Below are positions 22,711-31,946 of a stretch of 64,000 nt of DNA, one piece after another. The notes beneath the pieces were generated by a model, which saw only the letters and a program-made list of their open reading frames with translations, was not told the origin of the DNA and searched no databases. The position numbers were made by a program, and so were the translations under genes. The stretch covers positions 2,232,001-2,296,000 of the forward strand of contig NZ_JAGSYE010000001.1 of the NCBI RefSeq assembly GCF_025685565.1, given 5' to 3'. The stretch's first letter is position 1. Each line of letters starts with the position of its first letter. This DNA comes from Granulicella aggregans (lineage in GTDB: Bacteria > Acidobacteriota > Terriglobia > Terriglobales > Acidobacteriaceae).

Positions 22711-22829
22711 GGTGGTGATTCTAGACCATGCAGGCGGCTGTAGTTCATCGGCCTCAGCCAATAGGCCCATGCTATGCTCATCCGTACAAGAATCATGCCG
22801 GTCCTGAAGATTGCAGCACTGGAGGAAGT

Positions 22830-24839
22830 GTGCCCGCCATTCTTGTCGTTCTTGCATGCGCCTTGCTTGCGCTGGGCTTCATTCGGCGCGGTTCCGGACT
22901 TCGACAGGCATTAATCTACTCAAGCATTCCTCTCTCGATCTTTATTGTCTTTTCAACGGAGACGTTGAGCGTCTTCCATGCTCTGACAAGGACGTCCATT
23001 CCAGTGATCTGGGTCGTCTTCGCGGGGGGCGGGTTTCTGTTCTCCCGAGTGCCTCAGACAGACCACTCTGCTCACTTCGAACCTCTGAAGGTCTGGCGTG
23101 ATCTCGATCAATCGGAGCGTTGGATGTTGGGCGCGCTCACGCTGATCGCAGGCCTTGTCGGCCTGACCGCTCTGCTGAGTGCACCGAACACCTGGGACGC
23201 TATGGAGTACCACATGCCCCGCGTGGTGGAGTGGATCAGCAATCGCGGCGTCCAGTTGTATCCCACCATCGACCATCAGCAACTGTCGATGCCTCCTTTC
23301 TCTGAGTACGCGATCCTTCACCTTCAACTCCTCTTTGGTTCCGACCGGCTGGCCAACATGGTACAGTGGCTTGCTTATGTCGGCTGCATGTTGGTAGCCT
23401 CGCTGATCGCTGCTGAACTCGGCGGTAACAGGCGAGTCCAGATCCTGGCTGCGGTCATCAGCGGCACCATCGAGACGGGTATCCTCGGTGCCTCCGGAAC
23501 GAAGAACGACTACACCCTCTCTTACTGGGTCGCCACTGCCGTTCTGCTCCTTCTGCAATGGAAACGGCAGCAAAGCTGGGCACTCACTCTGGCTATCGCT
23601 TCTGCGCTTTCACTGTCTGTGTTTTCAAAAGGAACGGGCTATGCATTCCTGCCGCCGCTCGTCCTCTTCTGCTTCTTCATGTGGAGTTGGAAGGCGCAGA
23701 AGACGTTTCTGCTCCGACTTCCTATCCTCGCGCTGATCTGCGTGATGGTCAGTGGGCCTCTGTGGGCTAGGAACCACGAGTTCAGCGGATCGATCCTCGG
23801 TCCGCCGTTCTTTGATGGTGCCGGACCTGACGAAGGAAGAATGTACGGTAACCGGCACCTTACTCCGACGCGTTCGGCGGCGAATGTTCTCCGAAATATC
23901 GCTTTGAACCTTGCGGTTCCGGTCGGCAAGGTCAACGCCATCACGACGAAAGTCTTCTCCATCGCAATTCACGCTTTGGGTGTGGAACCGAGCGACCCAT
24001 CGCAATTGGTCCTCGCTCAGAGCGGCTATCTTCCCCCCTTCAACATCGAATTCCGGCCGTTCAGCGAAACCCAGGCTAGCAATCAACTGCACTTCATTCT
24101 GCTGATTGCTGCGGGAGTGCTCTGTCTGTGGAAGCGGAAGCAGTTCAGCCGGGACACGCTTCTCTTTGCCTTCGGGATCGCTGGCGGCTTCGTCCTGTAT
24201 GCGATCCTGCTGCGATGGTCTCCCTGGAATGCGAGATACCAGCTACCCGTCTTCGTCCTCGGCGCGTCATTTTCTGCGCTGGTTCTGGTGCGCATCACGC
24301 CCCGGTGGACATCTGCCATCGCGGCATGCCTGCTGCTTCTCGGAGTTGCTCTATCGGTCAAGAACTCCTCGCGGCCGCTGGTCGACCGTCAGTACAGCTT
24401 GATCACCTCGCCGCGGGAACGGACTTACTTCTTCGACCATCACTGGGACTCGGCGGACTCCTTCATCCAGGCGGCCAGGGCCGCTAGCGGTAAGTCGTGC
24501 AACTCGATTGGCATCGACGCCAATGAGAATCACTTCGAGTACCCGATGATGGCGCTGCTCAACCGCGACGGCCGGCAGCGAAGCATCAGCTACGTTGGCG
24601 TTCACAATTCGACGATCGCCTACAAGCATCCCGCGCAAGTCGCCCCCTGCACGGTGGTGTGTCTAAGCTGTGCCCTAAGGCCGGAGCAAGGAACCTACCA
24701 GAAGCAGTTCAAGAGTATGGAGACCTTCGGCGACATTCTTGTCTTCAGCGACCCAATCCCCAGCGACGCCGTGAATGCAGTGAGCGCCCTCTATCCAATT
24801 CTCGCTGTAACGCAAAAGGCGCAGCCGTTTCATCCATAG
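22830..24839 (+). CDS. polytopic membrane glycosyltransferase (GT39/ArnT-like)
   Basis: A 669-residue integral membrane protein with about eleven to thirteen hydrophobic segments (for example AILVVLACALLALGFI near the start and FILLIAAGVLCLW later). After the first segments it has NTWDAMEYHMPRVVEWI, the acidic, aromatic periplasmic loop seen in dolichol/undecaprenyl-phosphate-sugar-dependent transferases (GT-C fold). These move sugars from a lipid carrier to protein, lipid A or wall polymers on the periplasmic side. The frame is open from 22728, but GTG at 22830 has GGAGG 5 bases upstream and starts directly on the first membrane segment, so I prefer it. The GT2 gene 41 bases downstream could supply the lipid-linked sugar, a usual pairing. 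Confidence 0.8.
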   Translation: MPAILVVLACALLALGFIRRGSGLRQALIYSSIPLSIFIVFSTETLSVFHALTRTSIPVIWVVFAGGGFLFSRVPQTDHSAHFEPLKVWRDLDQSERWMLGALTLIAGLVGLTALLSAPNTWDAMEYHMPRVVEWISNRGVQLYPTIDHQQLSMPPFSEYAILHLQLLFGSDRLANMVQWLAYVGCMLVASLIAAELGGNRRVQILAAVISGTIETGILGASGTKNDYTLSYWVATAVLLLLQWKRQQSWALTLAIASALSLSVFSKGTGYAFLPPLVLFCFFMWSWKAQKTFLLRLPILALICVMVSGPLWARNHEFSGSILGPPFFDGAGPDEGRMYGNRHLTPTRSAANVLRNIALNLAVPVGKVNAITTKVFSIAIHALGVEPSDPSQLVLAQSGYLPPFNIEFRPFSETQASNQLHFILLIAAGVLCLWKRKQFSRDTLLFAFGIAGGFVLYAILLRWSPWNARYQLPVFVLGASFSALVLVRITPRWTSAIAACLLLLGVALSVKNSSRPLVDRQYSLITSPRERTYFFDHHWDSADSFIQAARAASGKSCNSIGIDANENHFEYPMMALLNRDGRQRSISYVGVHNSTIAYKHPAQVAPCTVVCLSCALRPEQGTYQKQFKSMETFGDILVFSDPIPSDAVNAVSALYPILAVTQKAQPFHP

Positions 24840-24880
24840 GCTGAACTAACATTCCCTGTAGTCCGTCAGGCGAAGAGGCA

Positions 24881-26065
24881 ATGACCGAAGATCCAGAGGT
24901 TCCATCTCAGAACACAAGCGGCGGCGTTCTCACCATCGTCATGCCGTGTCTGAACGAGGCGGAGACGCTTGCCATCTGTGTGCAGAGTTCTCTGCGTGCG
25001 CTGCGTGAAAACGGCATCCCGGGCGAGGTAATTGTGGCCGATAACGGCAGCACGGACGGCTCACAGGCCATCGCCGTCGAGAACGGCGCGCGCGTTGTTC
25101 CGGTGCCAGTCCGAGGCTATGGAGCCGCATTGACTGCGGGGATCAAGGCGGCCAATACTCCGTACGTGTTGATGATCGATGCGGATGACAGCTATAACTT
25201 CAGTCACGCTCCTCGATTTCTCGCTGAACTTGAAAAGGGAGCGGGCCTGGTCATGGGAAACCGGTTTCGCGGCGGCATTGAACCCGGCGCCATGCCTTTC
25301 CTCCATAAGTATCTTGGGAACCCGGTTCTGAGCCTCATTGGAAGGATCTTCTTTCCTTCGCCGGCGCGTGACTTCCACTGCGGCATTCGCGCCTTCTCAA
25401 AAGAAGCCTTTGAGCAGATGGACCTGCACACGACGGGTATGGAGTTCGCCAGCGAGATGGTGGTTAAGGCATCGCTGCTCGGCATCCCGATCGCGGAAGT
25501 TCCGACAACGCTGAAACCAGATGGCAGAAGCCGCGCACCTCATCTGCGTACATGGCCGGATGGCTGGAGGCATCTCCGCTTCCTGATGATGTACAGCCCG
25601 CGTTGGCTCTTCCTCTACCCCGGCTTGCTGCTTACTTTCCTGGGGCTCGCGGGAACGATCTGGCTGTTGCCCCATGCTCGGACGGTGGGTGAGGTGCGTT
25701 TTGATGTCAACACCCTCGTCTACGCTACCGCTTGTCTCCTGCTCGGCTACCACACCGTCTTCTTCGCGGTCAGCGCTAAGGTCTTCGCTGTGACCACGGG
25801 TCTGCTTCCAGAGAACCCCGAGTTCTCGCGCTGGTTCCGTCTCATCAAACTCGAAACCGGTCTCGTCGTCGGGGGGCTGACATTCATCATCAGTCTGCTC
25901 GCGGCTGTCTGGGCCGTCGCTTACTGGGAGCACTCTGGTTATGGTCCGCTCCACGTGGAACAGATGCTCCGCATTACTCTGCCCTCGGCGACAGGAATGG
26001 TCTTTGGCCTGGAGACCTGTTTCGCCAGCTTCTTCCTCAGCATGATGGGGCTACGGCGGCGATAG
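24881..26065 (+). CDS. GT2 family glycosyltransferase, polyprenol-phosphate sugar synthase type
   Basis: A 394-residue protein with a GT-A domain at about 15-245: VMPCLNEAETL, VIVADNGSTDGS, and the metal-binding DAD (D100-D102) in YVLMIDADDSYNF, then MGNRFRGGI and DFHCGIRAFSKEAFE. This set is typical of dolichol-phosphate-mannose synthase-like enzymes that load a sugar on a polyprenyl phosphate. The C-terminal 140 residues contain four hydrophobic segments (from FLYPGLLLTFLGLAGTIWLL onwards), which anchor it to the membrane. It follows the GT39-like gene closely and probably shares its transcript, making the donor for that enzyme. Confidence 0.88.
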   Translation: MTEDPEVPSQNTSGGVLTIVMPCLNEAETLAICVQSSLRALRENGIPGEVIVADNGSTDGSQAIAVENGARVVPVPVRGYGAALTAGIKAANTPYVLMIDADDSYNFSHAPRFLAELEKGAGLVMGNRFRGGIEPGAMPFLHKYLGNPVLSLIGRIFFPSPARDFHCGIRAFSKEAFEQMDLHTTGMEFASEMVVKASLLGIPIAEVPTTLKPDGRSRAPHLRTWPDGWRHLRFLMMYSPRWLFLYPGLLLTFLGLAGTIWLLPHARTVGEVRFDVNTLVYATACLLLGYHTVFFAVSAKVFAVTTGLLPENPEFSRWFRLIKLETGLVVGGLTFIISLLAAVWAVAYWEHSGYGPLHVEQMLRITLPSATGMVFGLETCFASFFLSMMGLRRR

Positions 26066-26162
26066 CATAGCCGCCTTGCGTCTATCGCTGTACGGTGTGC
26101 ATCATGGTTCTGCAATCGCGCTCCGCTGATGAAGTGGCAAACTTTCGCGCGACCAGGGATTC

Positions 26163-27335
26163 GTGCCGGCCATGTTGAGAATTTCGAAACGCAGGATTGC
26201 AGTTCTTCTTACCCTTTGCACAATGCTTTCAGCGTTTGTGAGCGTCTCCGTATCTGGACAATCGGTCAAGGAGGTTCCGGCAGGAGACGCCCCGGTCGAT
26301 CCGGGACCGCTTGCCACGGAAATCTCAGGTTCCGTGAAGCCGGCGGCAGTCAAAGCGGCGATGCGGAAGGTTGCGGATTGGCAGACGGCGAGAATTGCAA
26401 ATCTCCCCAGCCAGGACTGGACCTTCGCCACTCTTTACGTTGGGTTGCTCGCGGCGTCCGATACCCTGAAAAACCCGGTCTACGCCGACGCTGTGAAGAA
26501 GGTTGCAGAGCACTACGACTGGACTCTCGGCCCTCGCGAGTCGCATGCGGACGATCAGGCCATCGGGCAGTCGTACTTGAAGCTCTATGAAGAGCAGCCG
26601 GATCCGATTCGTATCGCGACTCTGAAGAAGCAGTTCGATAAGTTGAGGGTGACGCCGGACGAACCAGGCAAGCCAGTCTGGTGGTGGTGCGATGCACTGT
26701 TTATGGCGCCCCCGGTGTGGACAGGGCTCGCGGCGGCAACCCATGACCCACGCTATCTCGACTACATGGACCATGAGTGGCACGTCACTTCAGACCTTTT
26801 GTGGGACAAGGAGGAGCGGCTCTTCTTTCGCGATGCAACCTACTTCGACAAGCGCGAAAAGACTGGCCACAAGATCTTCTGGTCGCGCGGGAATGGCTGG
26901 GTAATGGGAGGGCTGGCGCAAGTCCTGGAGCGTATGCCCGAAAAGGACCCTCGCCGCGCCTTCTATGTAAAGAGGTTGCAGGAGATGGCAGACTCAGTCG
27001 CAGCGCTTCAGTCGAAAGACGGTCTGTGGCGGCCGGGCCTGCTCGACCCCGGGGACTATCCGTTGCCCGAGGTGTCGGGCTCGGCATTCTTCGTCTACGC
27101 GCTTAGCTGGGGAATCAACCATCAGGTACTCGACGCGAAACGCTTTCGTCCTGTCGTGGAGAAAGGCTGGGCGGGCCTCGTCGCGCATATCTACAAGGAT
27201 GGGAGGCTCGGCTGCATCCAGCCCATCGGCGCTGCGCCGGGAGCTTATACGGCGGGATCCAGCTATGTATTTGGAACCGGAGCGTTCCTTTTGGCGGGCT
27301 CCGAAGTAAGCAAGATGAAAGCAGTTTCTAAGTGA
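26163..27335 (+). CDS. glycoside hydrolase family 88/105-like, secreted
   Basis: A 390-residue alpha6/alpha6-barrel protein similar to unsaturated rhamnogalacturonyl hydrolases (YteR/RhiN type). It has WWWCDALFMAPPVWTGLAAAT with a candidate catalytic Asp, DWTFATLYVGL near the start of the barrel, IFWSRGNGWVMGGLAQVLERMP, and the ending SSYVFGTGAFLLAGSEV. A signal peptide is present (RRIAVLLTLCTMLSAFVSVSVSGQ). The family removes unsaturated uronic acids from pectin-derived oligosaccharides after lyase cleavage. The start may be the ATG at 26163 or the one at 26172. Its stop overlaps the start of the DUF4861 gene by 4 bases (GTGA), so the two products are made together. Confidence 0.88.
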   Translation: MPAMLRISKRRIAVLLTLCTMLSAFVSVSVSGQSVKEVPAGDAPVDPGPLATEISGSVKPAAVKAAMRKVADWQTARIANLPSQDWTFATLYVGLLAASDTLKNPVYADAVKKVAEHYDWTLGPRESHADDQAIGQSYLKLYEEQPDPIRIATLKKQFDKLRVTPDEPGKPVWWWCDALFMAPPVWTGLAAATHDPRYLDYMDHEWHVTSDLLWDKEERLFFRDATYFDKREKTGHKIFWSRGNGWVMGGLAQVLERMPEKDPRRAFYVKRLQEMADSVAALQSKDGLWRPGLLDPGDYPLPEVSGSAFFVYALSWGINHQVLDAKRFRPVVEKGWAGLVAHIYKDGRLGCIQPIGAAPGAYTAGSSYVFGTGAFLLAGSEVSKMKAVSK

Positions 27336-28543
27336 TCGCAGGTAAGATCTGTTGTGCTCTGCTGCTTACAGCTCTAGCTGTCTCATGCGAGGCAGAGCAG
27401 GGGATCGTGGTCGAGATTAGAAATCCGACTCCGGTGGCGAGGCGCAGTGAGGTTGTAGAACTGCCGCTGGCCGACATATCGCGTCGGCTGCATGTGGCCA
27501 TCGGCACCCCACTCGTGGCTCGCGTTCATGGCCTCAACGAAGAGCTTCCAACCCAGATATACGCTTCGGAAGTCGATGGCAGGCCAGACCAGTTGCTGGT
27601 TCTGGTCGACCTGTCTCCGGCCCAGAGAACGAAGCTTGATATCGATGCGGTGCCCGAAGCTCCGAAGTTCGAGCCGAGGGTGCAGGGCCGGCTGGTTCCT
27701 GAGCGGATGGATGACTTTGCCTGGGAGAACGATCTGGTCGCGTACCGCGTATACGGACCCGCGCTGCAGGCGACGGGCGAGATCGCCTCAGGGATCGATG
27801 TGTGGTCGAAGCGCGTGCCGGACTTCATCACGAAGAGCTGGTATAAGCGCGATCGCGAGGGTGCCCGCACCCACAACCCGGAGCTCTCGTATCACCGGGA
27901 CAACGGGCAGGGGTTGGACTCTTACGAGGTGGGCAGCTCACGCGGATGCGGCGGAACCGCGGCTTACGTCAACGGTGTTTTTTATTCTTCGAAGAACTTC
28001 ACCTCGGCGAGAATATTGGCGAGCGGCCCAATCCGGTTGGACTTCCTGCTCGAATACGATCCTTGGAGTGTGGGCGGAGGGACCGTCCGCGAACTGAAGC
28101 GAATCACGCTTGATGCGGGTTCGAGGCTGAACCGAATGCGATCGACCTTTCGCTTCGAGGGCGCAGTGAATGACAGTACAACGGTGACCGTGGCCGCCGG
28201 CATAGCGATGCACAAGGATGCAACTCTGCATCAGCCGGGATCGGCGATCGCGTCGGTGTGGGACACGCCTCAGCTTGCCAGTGCTGGGCGAATCGGAACT
28301 GCGCTGGTGGTGCCGTCTAATGAGAAAGCCCGCTTCACATCCTTGCCCATTCAGGGCAACGTCGCCGGGAACGCCTTCTTCCTCTTCGACATCAAGAGCG
28401 GCGAGACCATCGACTACTACGCGGGGAGCGCCTGGTCGCAAGGTGGAACGCCCACCCAGGGTGATTTCGATCGGGACCTGAAACAGAAAAAGATACGTTT
28501 GGATCAGACGGTAACTTATCGATGGATCGGGGCGCGGAAGTAA
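27332..28543 (+). CDS. DUF4861 family secreted protein
   Basis: A 403-residue exported protein starting with GTG that overlaps the GH105 stop. A signal sequence (CCALLLTALAVSCEAE) is visible, with a Cys that could be a lipidation site. The body has WENDLVAYRVYGPAL, DVWSKRVPDFITKSWY, and a C-terminal VTYRWIGARK, the pattern of DUF4861. Proteins of this family occur beside GH88/105 and pectin-degrading genes and are presumed to act on plant cell-wall sugars, but I know of no established biochemical activity. Translational coupling with the GH105 gene supports a joint role in uronic-acid oligosaccharide breakdown. Confidence 0.8.
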   Translation: MIAGKICCALLLTALAVSCEAEQGIVVEIRNPTPVARRSEVVELPLADISRRLHVAIGTPLVARVHGLNEELPTQIYASEVDGRPDQLLVLVDLSPAQRTKLDIDAVPEAPKFEPRVQGRLVPERMDDFAWENDLVAYRVYGPALQATGEIASGIDVWSKRVPDFITKSWYKRDREGARTHNPELSYHRDNGQGLDSYEVGSSRGCGGTAAYVNGVFYSSKNFTSARILASGPIRLDFLLEYDPWSVGGGTVRELKRITLDAGSRLNRMRSTFRFEGAVNDSTTVTVAAGIAMHKDATLHQPGSAIASVWDTPQLASAGRIGTALVVPSNEKARFTSLPIQGNVAGNAFFLFDIKSGETIDYYAGSAWSQGGTPTQGDFDRDLKQKKIRLDQTVTYRWIGARK

Positions 28544-28656
28544 TGAGCTGATGGCCGCATCGAGAGACAGATACCAATCAGGTCGGCGGCAAGGTAACTG
28601 ATCCGAGCATAGCCTCTTCCTCACCAGTGATCTCAGCCTTTGTCACAAAATTGCCA

Positions 28657-31029
28657 TTACTGTTTCGACATGGAGAACGGCATCTCCAGGGGTTCTCGTG
28701 ACCAGGTCGCCTCCGCTTTCGGACTCATCACGAAGCGCACTTCGCCGCCAGCCAGCAACTCCTCGTGCCGAAGATACATGCGCGCCAGAGGCTTACCATT
28801 TAAGGTGACGGACTGGATATATGCATTCTGATCGCTCAGGCCGTCGGCAACGATGTGAAGCTTCTTTCCATTTGGAAGATGAAGCGTAGCTTCGCTGACG
28901 AACGGCCTCCCGATCACGTACTCATTCGAGCTAGGCGCAACCGGATAGAACCCCAGCGACGTAAAGATAAGCCACGCCGACATCTGCCCAAGATCGTCAT
29001 TTCCCACCAGGCCATCGGGAGCGGGACGATACTGGGATTCCACGATATGCCGCAGCCTCTCCTGTGTACGCATGGGTTCGCCGGCATAGTCGTACAGATA
29101 GGCCAGGTGATGGCTCGGCTCGTTCCCGTGGATATACTGGCCGATCATGCCGCTGATGTCTTCCACAGCGGCGTAGTCCTTCATATCAATCTTCGCGTCG
29201 AACATGGCATCGAGCTTTGCCACCAGCTTCTGCTTGCCTCCGAGCAGATCGATCAAGCCCTGAACGTCCTGCGGCTGATACCAGGAGTATTGCCACGCAT
29301 TGCCCTCGGTAAAGCCGCTTCCGCTGCCTGCTTTCGCCGGATCGAAGGGCACGCGGTACGTGCCGCTGGCAAGACGCGGCTCCACGAAACCATCCTTCAC
29401 ATTGAAATTGTTCCGCCAGTTCCCGGCGCGAAGCGCAAACTCAGACGCCACGTCCGGCCTCTTCATCGCATCGGCCATGCGGGCGATCGTCCAGTCATCG
29501 AAGGCATACTCCATGGTCTTCGACGCGGCCTCGTCGTCATGATCAACCGGCACGTAGCCGAGCTTCATGTAGCTACCCAGGCTCCCGTAGGGAGCGTACG
29601 TTGCGCTCGCCACCATCGCCTTCAACGCCTGATCGGCATCGAAGCCGCGGATCCCCTTCATGTAGGCATCCGCGATCTCGGGCACAGCGTGGTAGCCGAT
29701 CATGCACCATGTCTCAAGGCCCTGCTCCTGCCAGATCGGCAGGACGCCGAAGGGGCTGTACTTTTGCGATGCCAGCATCGAGTTGACAAGGTCACTAGTG
29801 CGCTCCTGCGGCTCGAGCAGCGTCATCAGCGGCTGCTCTGCACGGTAGGTGTCCCACAGGCTAAGGTTCGAGACGAAGTGGAAGCCATCGGCATGATGGA
29901 CCTGGTTGTCCGGAGCGCGATAGCTGCCGTCCACATCCATGCTGAGATTGGGCGACATCATGGCGTGATAGAGCGCGGTGTAAAGGTTCTTGCGAACGTC
30001 CGCAGATGCGGAGAGATCGATTGTGCCAAGCTTAGCCGCCCACATCGAAGTGGCAGCGGCATGAACAGCGTCGAAGTCGAACCCCGGCACCTCGGCGTTC
30101 ATGTTGGCGATAGCGCCCTCCTCGCTCACCGAGGACAAGGCGACCTTGAGGACCAGCGGGGAGCTACCTGGCTCGAAGTCGAAGACCGCAATCAAACCGC
30201 GACCCTCAACGGCCTGCGTATCTTCGGGTGAAGTCCCCGGCGTCTTGAAGCCCTTGTACTCCACCGGCAGAGGTTCGCGGTCGTACAAGCTGTGCCGCAG
30301 CAAAGGTTGCGAGAAGCGCATCGCGAAATAGAGCTGCCTGCCTGGGGCCCATCCACGGGTCTCGCGCATGCCGGTTACAGTACCGTCCTCGCGTACGCGA
30401 AGCCGAGACCACAGCACTTTGCCCGGATAGTTATAGATGGAGGATCGCAGGTCCATCAGAAGATGTGCGGGTTTGCCAGAGGGGAAGGTGTATCGATGCA
30501 CTCCTACTCGCGCCGTCGCCGTGAGCTCTGCGTGAACGCCATAGTCCTGCAGATCGACCGCGTAGTAGCCCGGCTCGGCATGCTCCTGCTTATGACTGAA
30601 GCGCGAGCCATATCCGGACATGGGCTTCTCTACGTCGCCGGGTTCAAGCCGCACCTCGCCGGAGATGGGCTGAACTAAGAAGTCGCCCAGATCAGAGTGG
30701 CCGCTGCCCGAAAAGTGAGTATGCGAAAAGCCGAGGATCGTGGAGTCCTCGTAGCGATAGCCCGACGCCCACTTGTAGCTCTGCTTGAAGGGGCGGATCT
30801 GCGTATCCGGCGAGAGCTGGACCATCCCGAAGGGAAGCGTTGCTCCGGGAAATGTGTGCCCCTCAGGCCCGGTGCCGATGAAGGGATCGACCGCGGCAAG
30901 GCGATCCATCGATGCGGCGTTGGTCTGAGCTCCGGCAGGCAGAGGACTCCACGCCAAAGTAGTCAGCAGGATAGCGATTGAAGCCAGACGGAGTGGGCCG
31001 ATGAGAGCGGAGGACTGCCTAATCTTCAT
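28657..31029 (-). CDS. glycoside hydrolase family 92 alpha-mannosidase, secreted
   Basis: A 790-residue exported GH92 enzyme (exo-alpha-mannosidase, calcium-dependent). It has a signal peptide (IAILLTTLAWSPLPAGAQ), then VDPFIGTGPEGHTFPGATLPFGMVQLSPDT at the N-terminal domain start, ILGFSHTHFSGSGHSDLGDFLVQP, and the C-terminal barrel with TYRAEQPLMTLLEP, EGNAWQYSWYQPQDV, GNEPSHHLAYLYDYAG and GNDDLGQMSAWLIFTSLGFYPV. The two Asp of NDDLGQ are candidates for the catalytic base region. The frame is open to 31206, but the ATG at 31029 places the signal peptide at the N-terminus. It probably trims mannose from glycans such as fungal or plant N-glycans. Confidence 0.93.
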   Translation of the reverse strand: MKIRQSSALIGPLRLASIAILLTTLAWSPLPAGAQTNAASMDRLAAVDPFIGTGPEGHTFPGATLPFGMVQLSPDTQIRPFKQSYKWASGYRYEDSTILGFSHTHFSGSGHSDLGDFLVQPISGEVRLEPGDVEKPMSGYGSRFSHKQEHAEPGYYAVDLQDYGVHAELTATARVGVHRYTFPSGKPAHLLMDLRSSIYNYPGKVLWSRLRVREDGTVTGMRETRGWAPGRQLYFAMRFSQPLLRHSLYDREPLPVEYKGFKTPGTSPEDTQAVEGRGLIAVFDFEPGSSPLVLKVALSSVSEEGAIANMNAEVPGFDFDAVHAAATSMWAAKLGTIDLSASADVRKNLYTALYHAMMSPNLSMDVDGSYRAPDNQVHHADGFHFVSNLSLWDTYRAEQPLMTLLEPQERTSDLVNSMLASQKYSPFGVLPIWQEQGLETWCMIGYHAVPEIADAYMKGIRGFDADQALKAMVASATYAPYGSLGSYMKLGYVPVDHDDEAASKTMEYAFDDWTIARMADAMKRPDVASEFALRAGNWRNNFNVKDGFVEPRLASGTYRVPFDPAKAGSGSGFTEGNAWQYSWYQPQDVQGLIDLLGGKQKLVAKLDAMFDAKIDMKDYAAVEDISGMIGQYIHGNEPSHHLAYLYDYAGEPMRTQERLRHIVESQYRPAPDGLVGNDDLGQMSAWLIFTSLGFYPVAPSSNEYVIGRPFVSEATLHLPNGKKLHIVADGLSDQNAYIQSVTLNGKPLARMYLRHEELLAGGEVRFVMSPKAEATWSREPLEMPFSMSKQ

Positions 31030-31051
31030 GTCCTCTATTATGTCTGAGCGC

Positions 31052-31936
31052 TCAGCCTTTGAACGCGCGAAGATAGTCGGCGTCGACCTTGAGCGATTCC
31101 TTCCACGGCATCGTGAAGGCTTCCTGCTCCACAAACGCATACTCGATGTGCTGAGACCGCGCAGCTTCCGCGAAGATCGGGTGGTAGTCCACGCTGCCGC
31201 GCCCAAGCTCCGTCACCTTGGCGTCATGCGACTCCGGCGACGGCTTTCCCGTGAGAACAAAGTCCTTCACATGCAGCATCGAGATGCGATGCGGATTGGC
31301 CTTCATCAGCTCGATCGGATTCATCCCAGCAACAGAAGCCCAGCCGCAGTCAAGCTCGAAAGTCACTTTCTTAGGATCGGCAAGACGCAGCAACTCAAAG
31401 TAAGGAACCTTCCCATCGATAGCTGCAAACTCCCCAACGTGATTGTGATATCCGAAGCGAATCCCCCTGGATTCAAGCTTCGAACCCATCTCGTTGAACT
31501 GATCGGCCATGTAATGCCAATCATCAAGCGTCATCGGCTGCGAAGCTGTCGACGGATCACGATGACCAGGACTGGCGCAGATGATGAACTTTACACCCAG
31601 CTGCTTATCGTAGTCCGCAACCTCATCGAACCGCGTGTGCAGATCGTTGAAGCCGTGATGTGCGCTCACGCAGCGCAGGCCCGTATTGTCGAGCGCCGCG
31701 CGCACTTCGGCAGCACTCATTTTCGGCAGGGCAGCAGCCTCGACCACGGTAAAGCCCGCCGCACTCACGCCCGCCAGCGCGCCTGCGAAGTCCTCGCGCA
31801 TCTGGTCCCGCACCGAGTAAAGCTGGATGGCCAGCGGCAGACCCAGCGGATTCGCCATGGCGATGCCACGGCCCAAACTCATAGCTGCAACCGAAGCAGC
31901 ACCACCAACAAACGTCCTGCGCGAGATAGCCTTCAC
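31052..31936 (-). CDS. sugar phosphate isomerase/epimerase-like protein with Tat signal
   Basis: A 294-residue TIM-barrel protein of the xylose-isomerase-like/AP-endonuclease 2 superfamily. It begins with a twin-arginine signal (SRRTFVGGAASVAAMSLG), so it is exported folded. Barrel motifs include LAIQLYSVRDQM, CVSAHHGFNDL, IRFGYHNHVGEF and TFELDCGWASVAGMNPIELM, which hold the likely metal ligands (Glu/His/Asp). The start is GTG at 31936 with AGGAG 5 bases upstream. It follows the GMC oxidoreductase gene by about 10 bases and is probably in its operon. Export together with a GMC enzyme is a recurrent acidobacterial arrangement, and a periplasmic sugar-oxidation route is likely; the substrate is unknown. 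Confidence 0.85.
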   Translation of the reverse strand: MKAISRRTFVGGAASVAAMSLGRGIAMANPLGLPLAIQLYSVRDQMREDFAGALAGVSAAGFTVVEAAALPKMSAAEVRAALDNTGLRCVSAHHGFNDLHTRFDEVADYDKQLGVKFIICASPGHRDPSTASQPMTLDDWHYMADQFNEMGSKLESRGIRFGYHNHVGEFAAIDGKVPYFELLRLADPKKVTFELDCGWASVAGMNPIELMKANPHRISMLHVKDFVLTGKPSPESHDAKVTELGRGSVDYHPIFAEAARSQHIEYAFVEQEAFTMPWKESLKVDADYLRAFKG

Positions 31937-31946
31937 TTCATCTCCT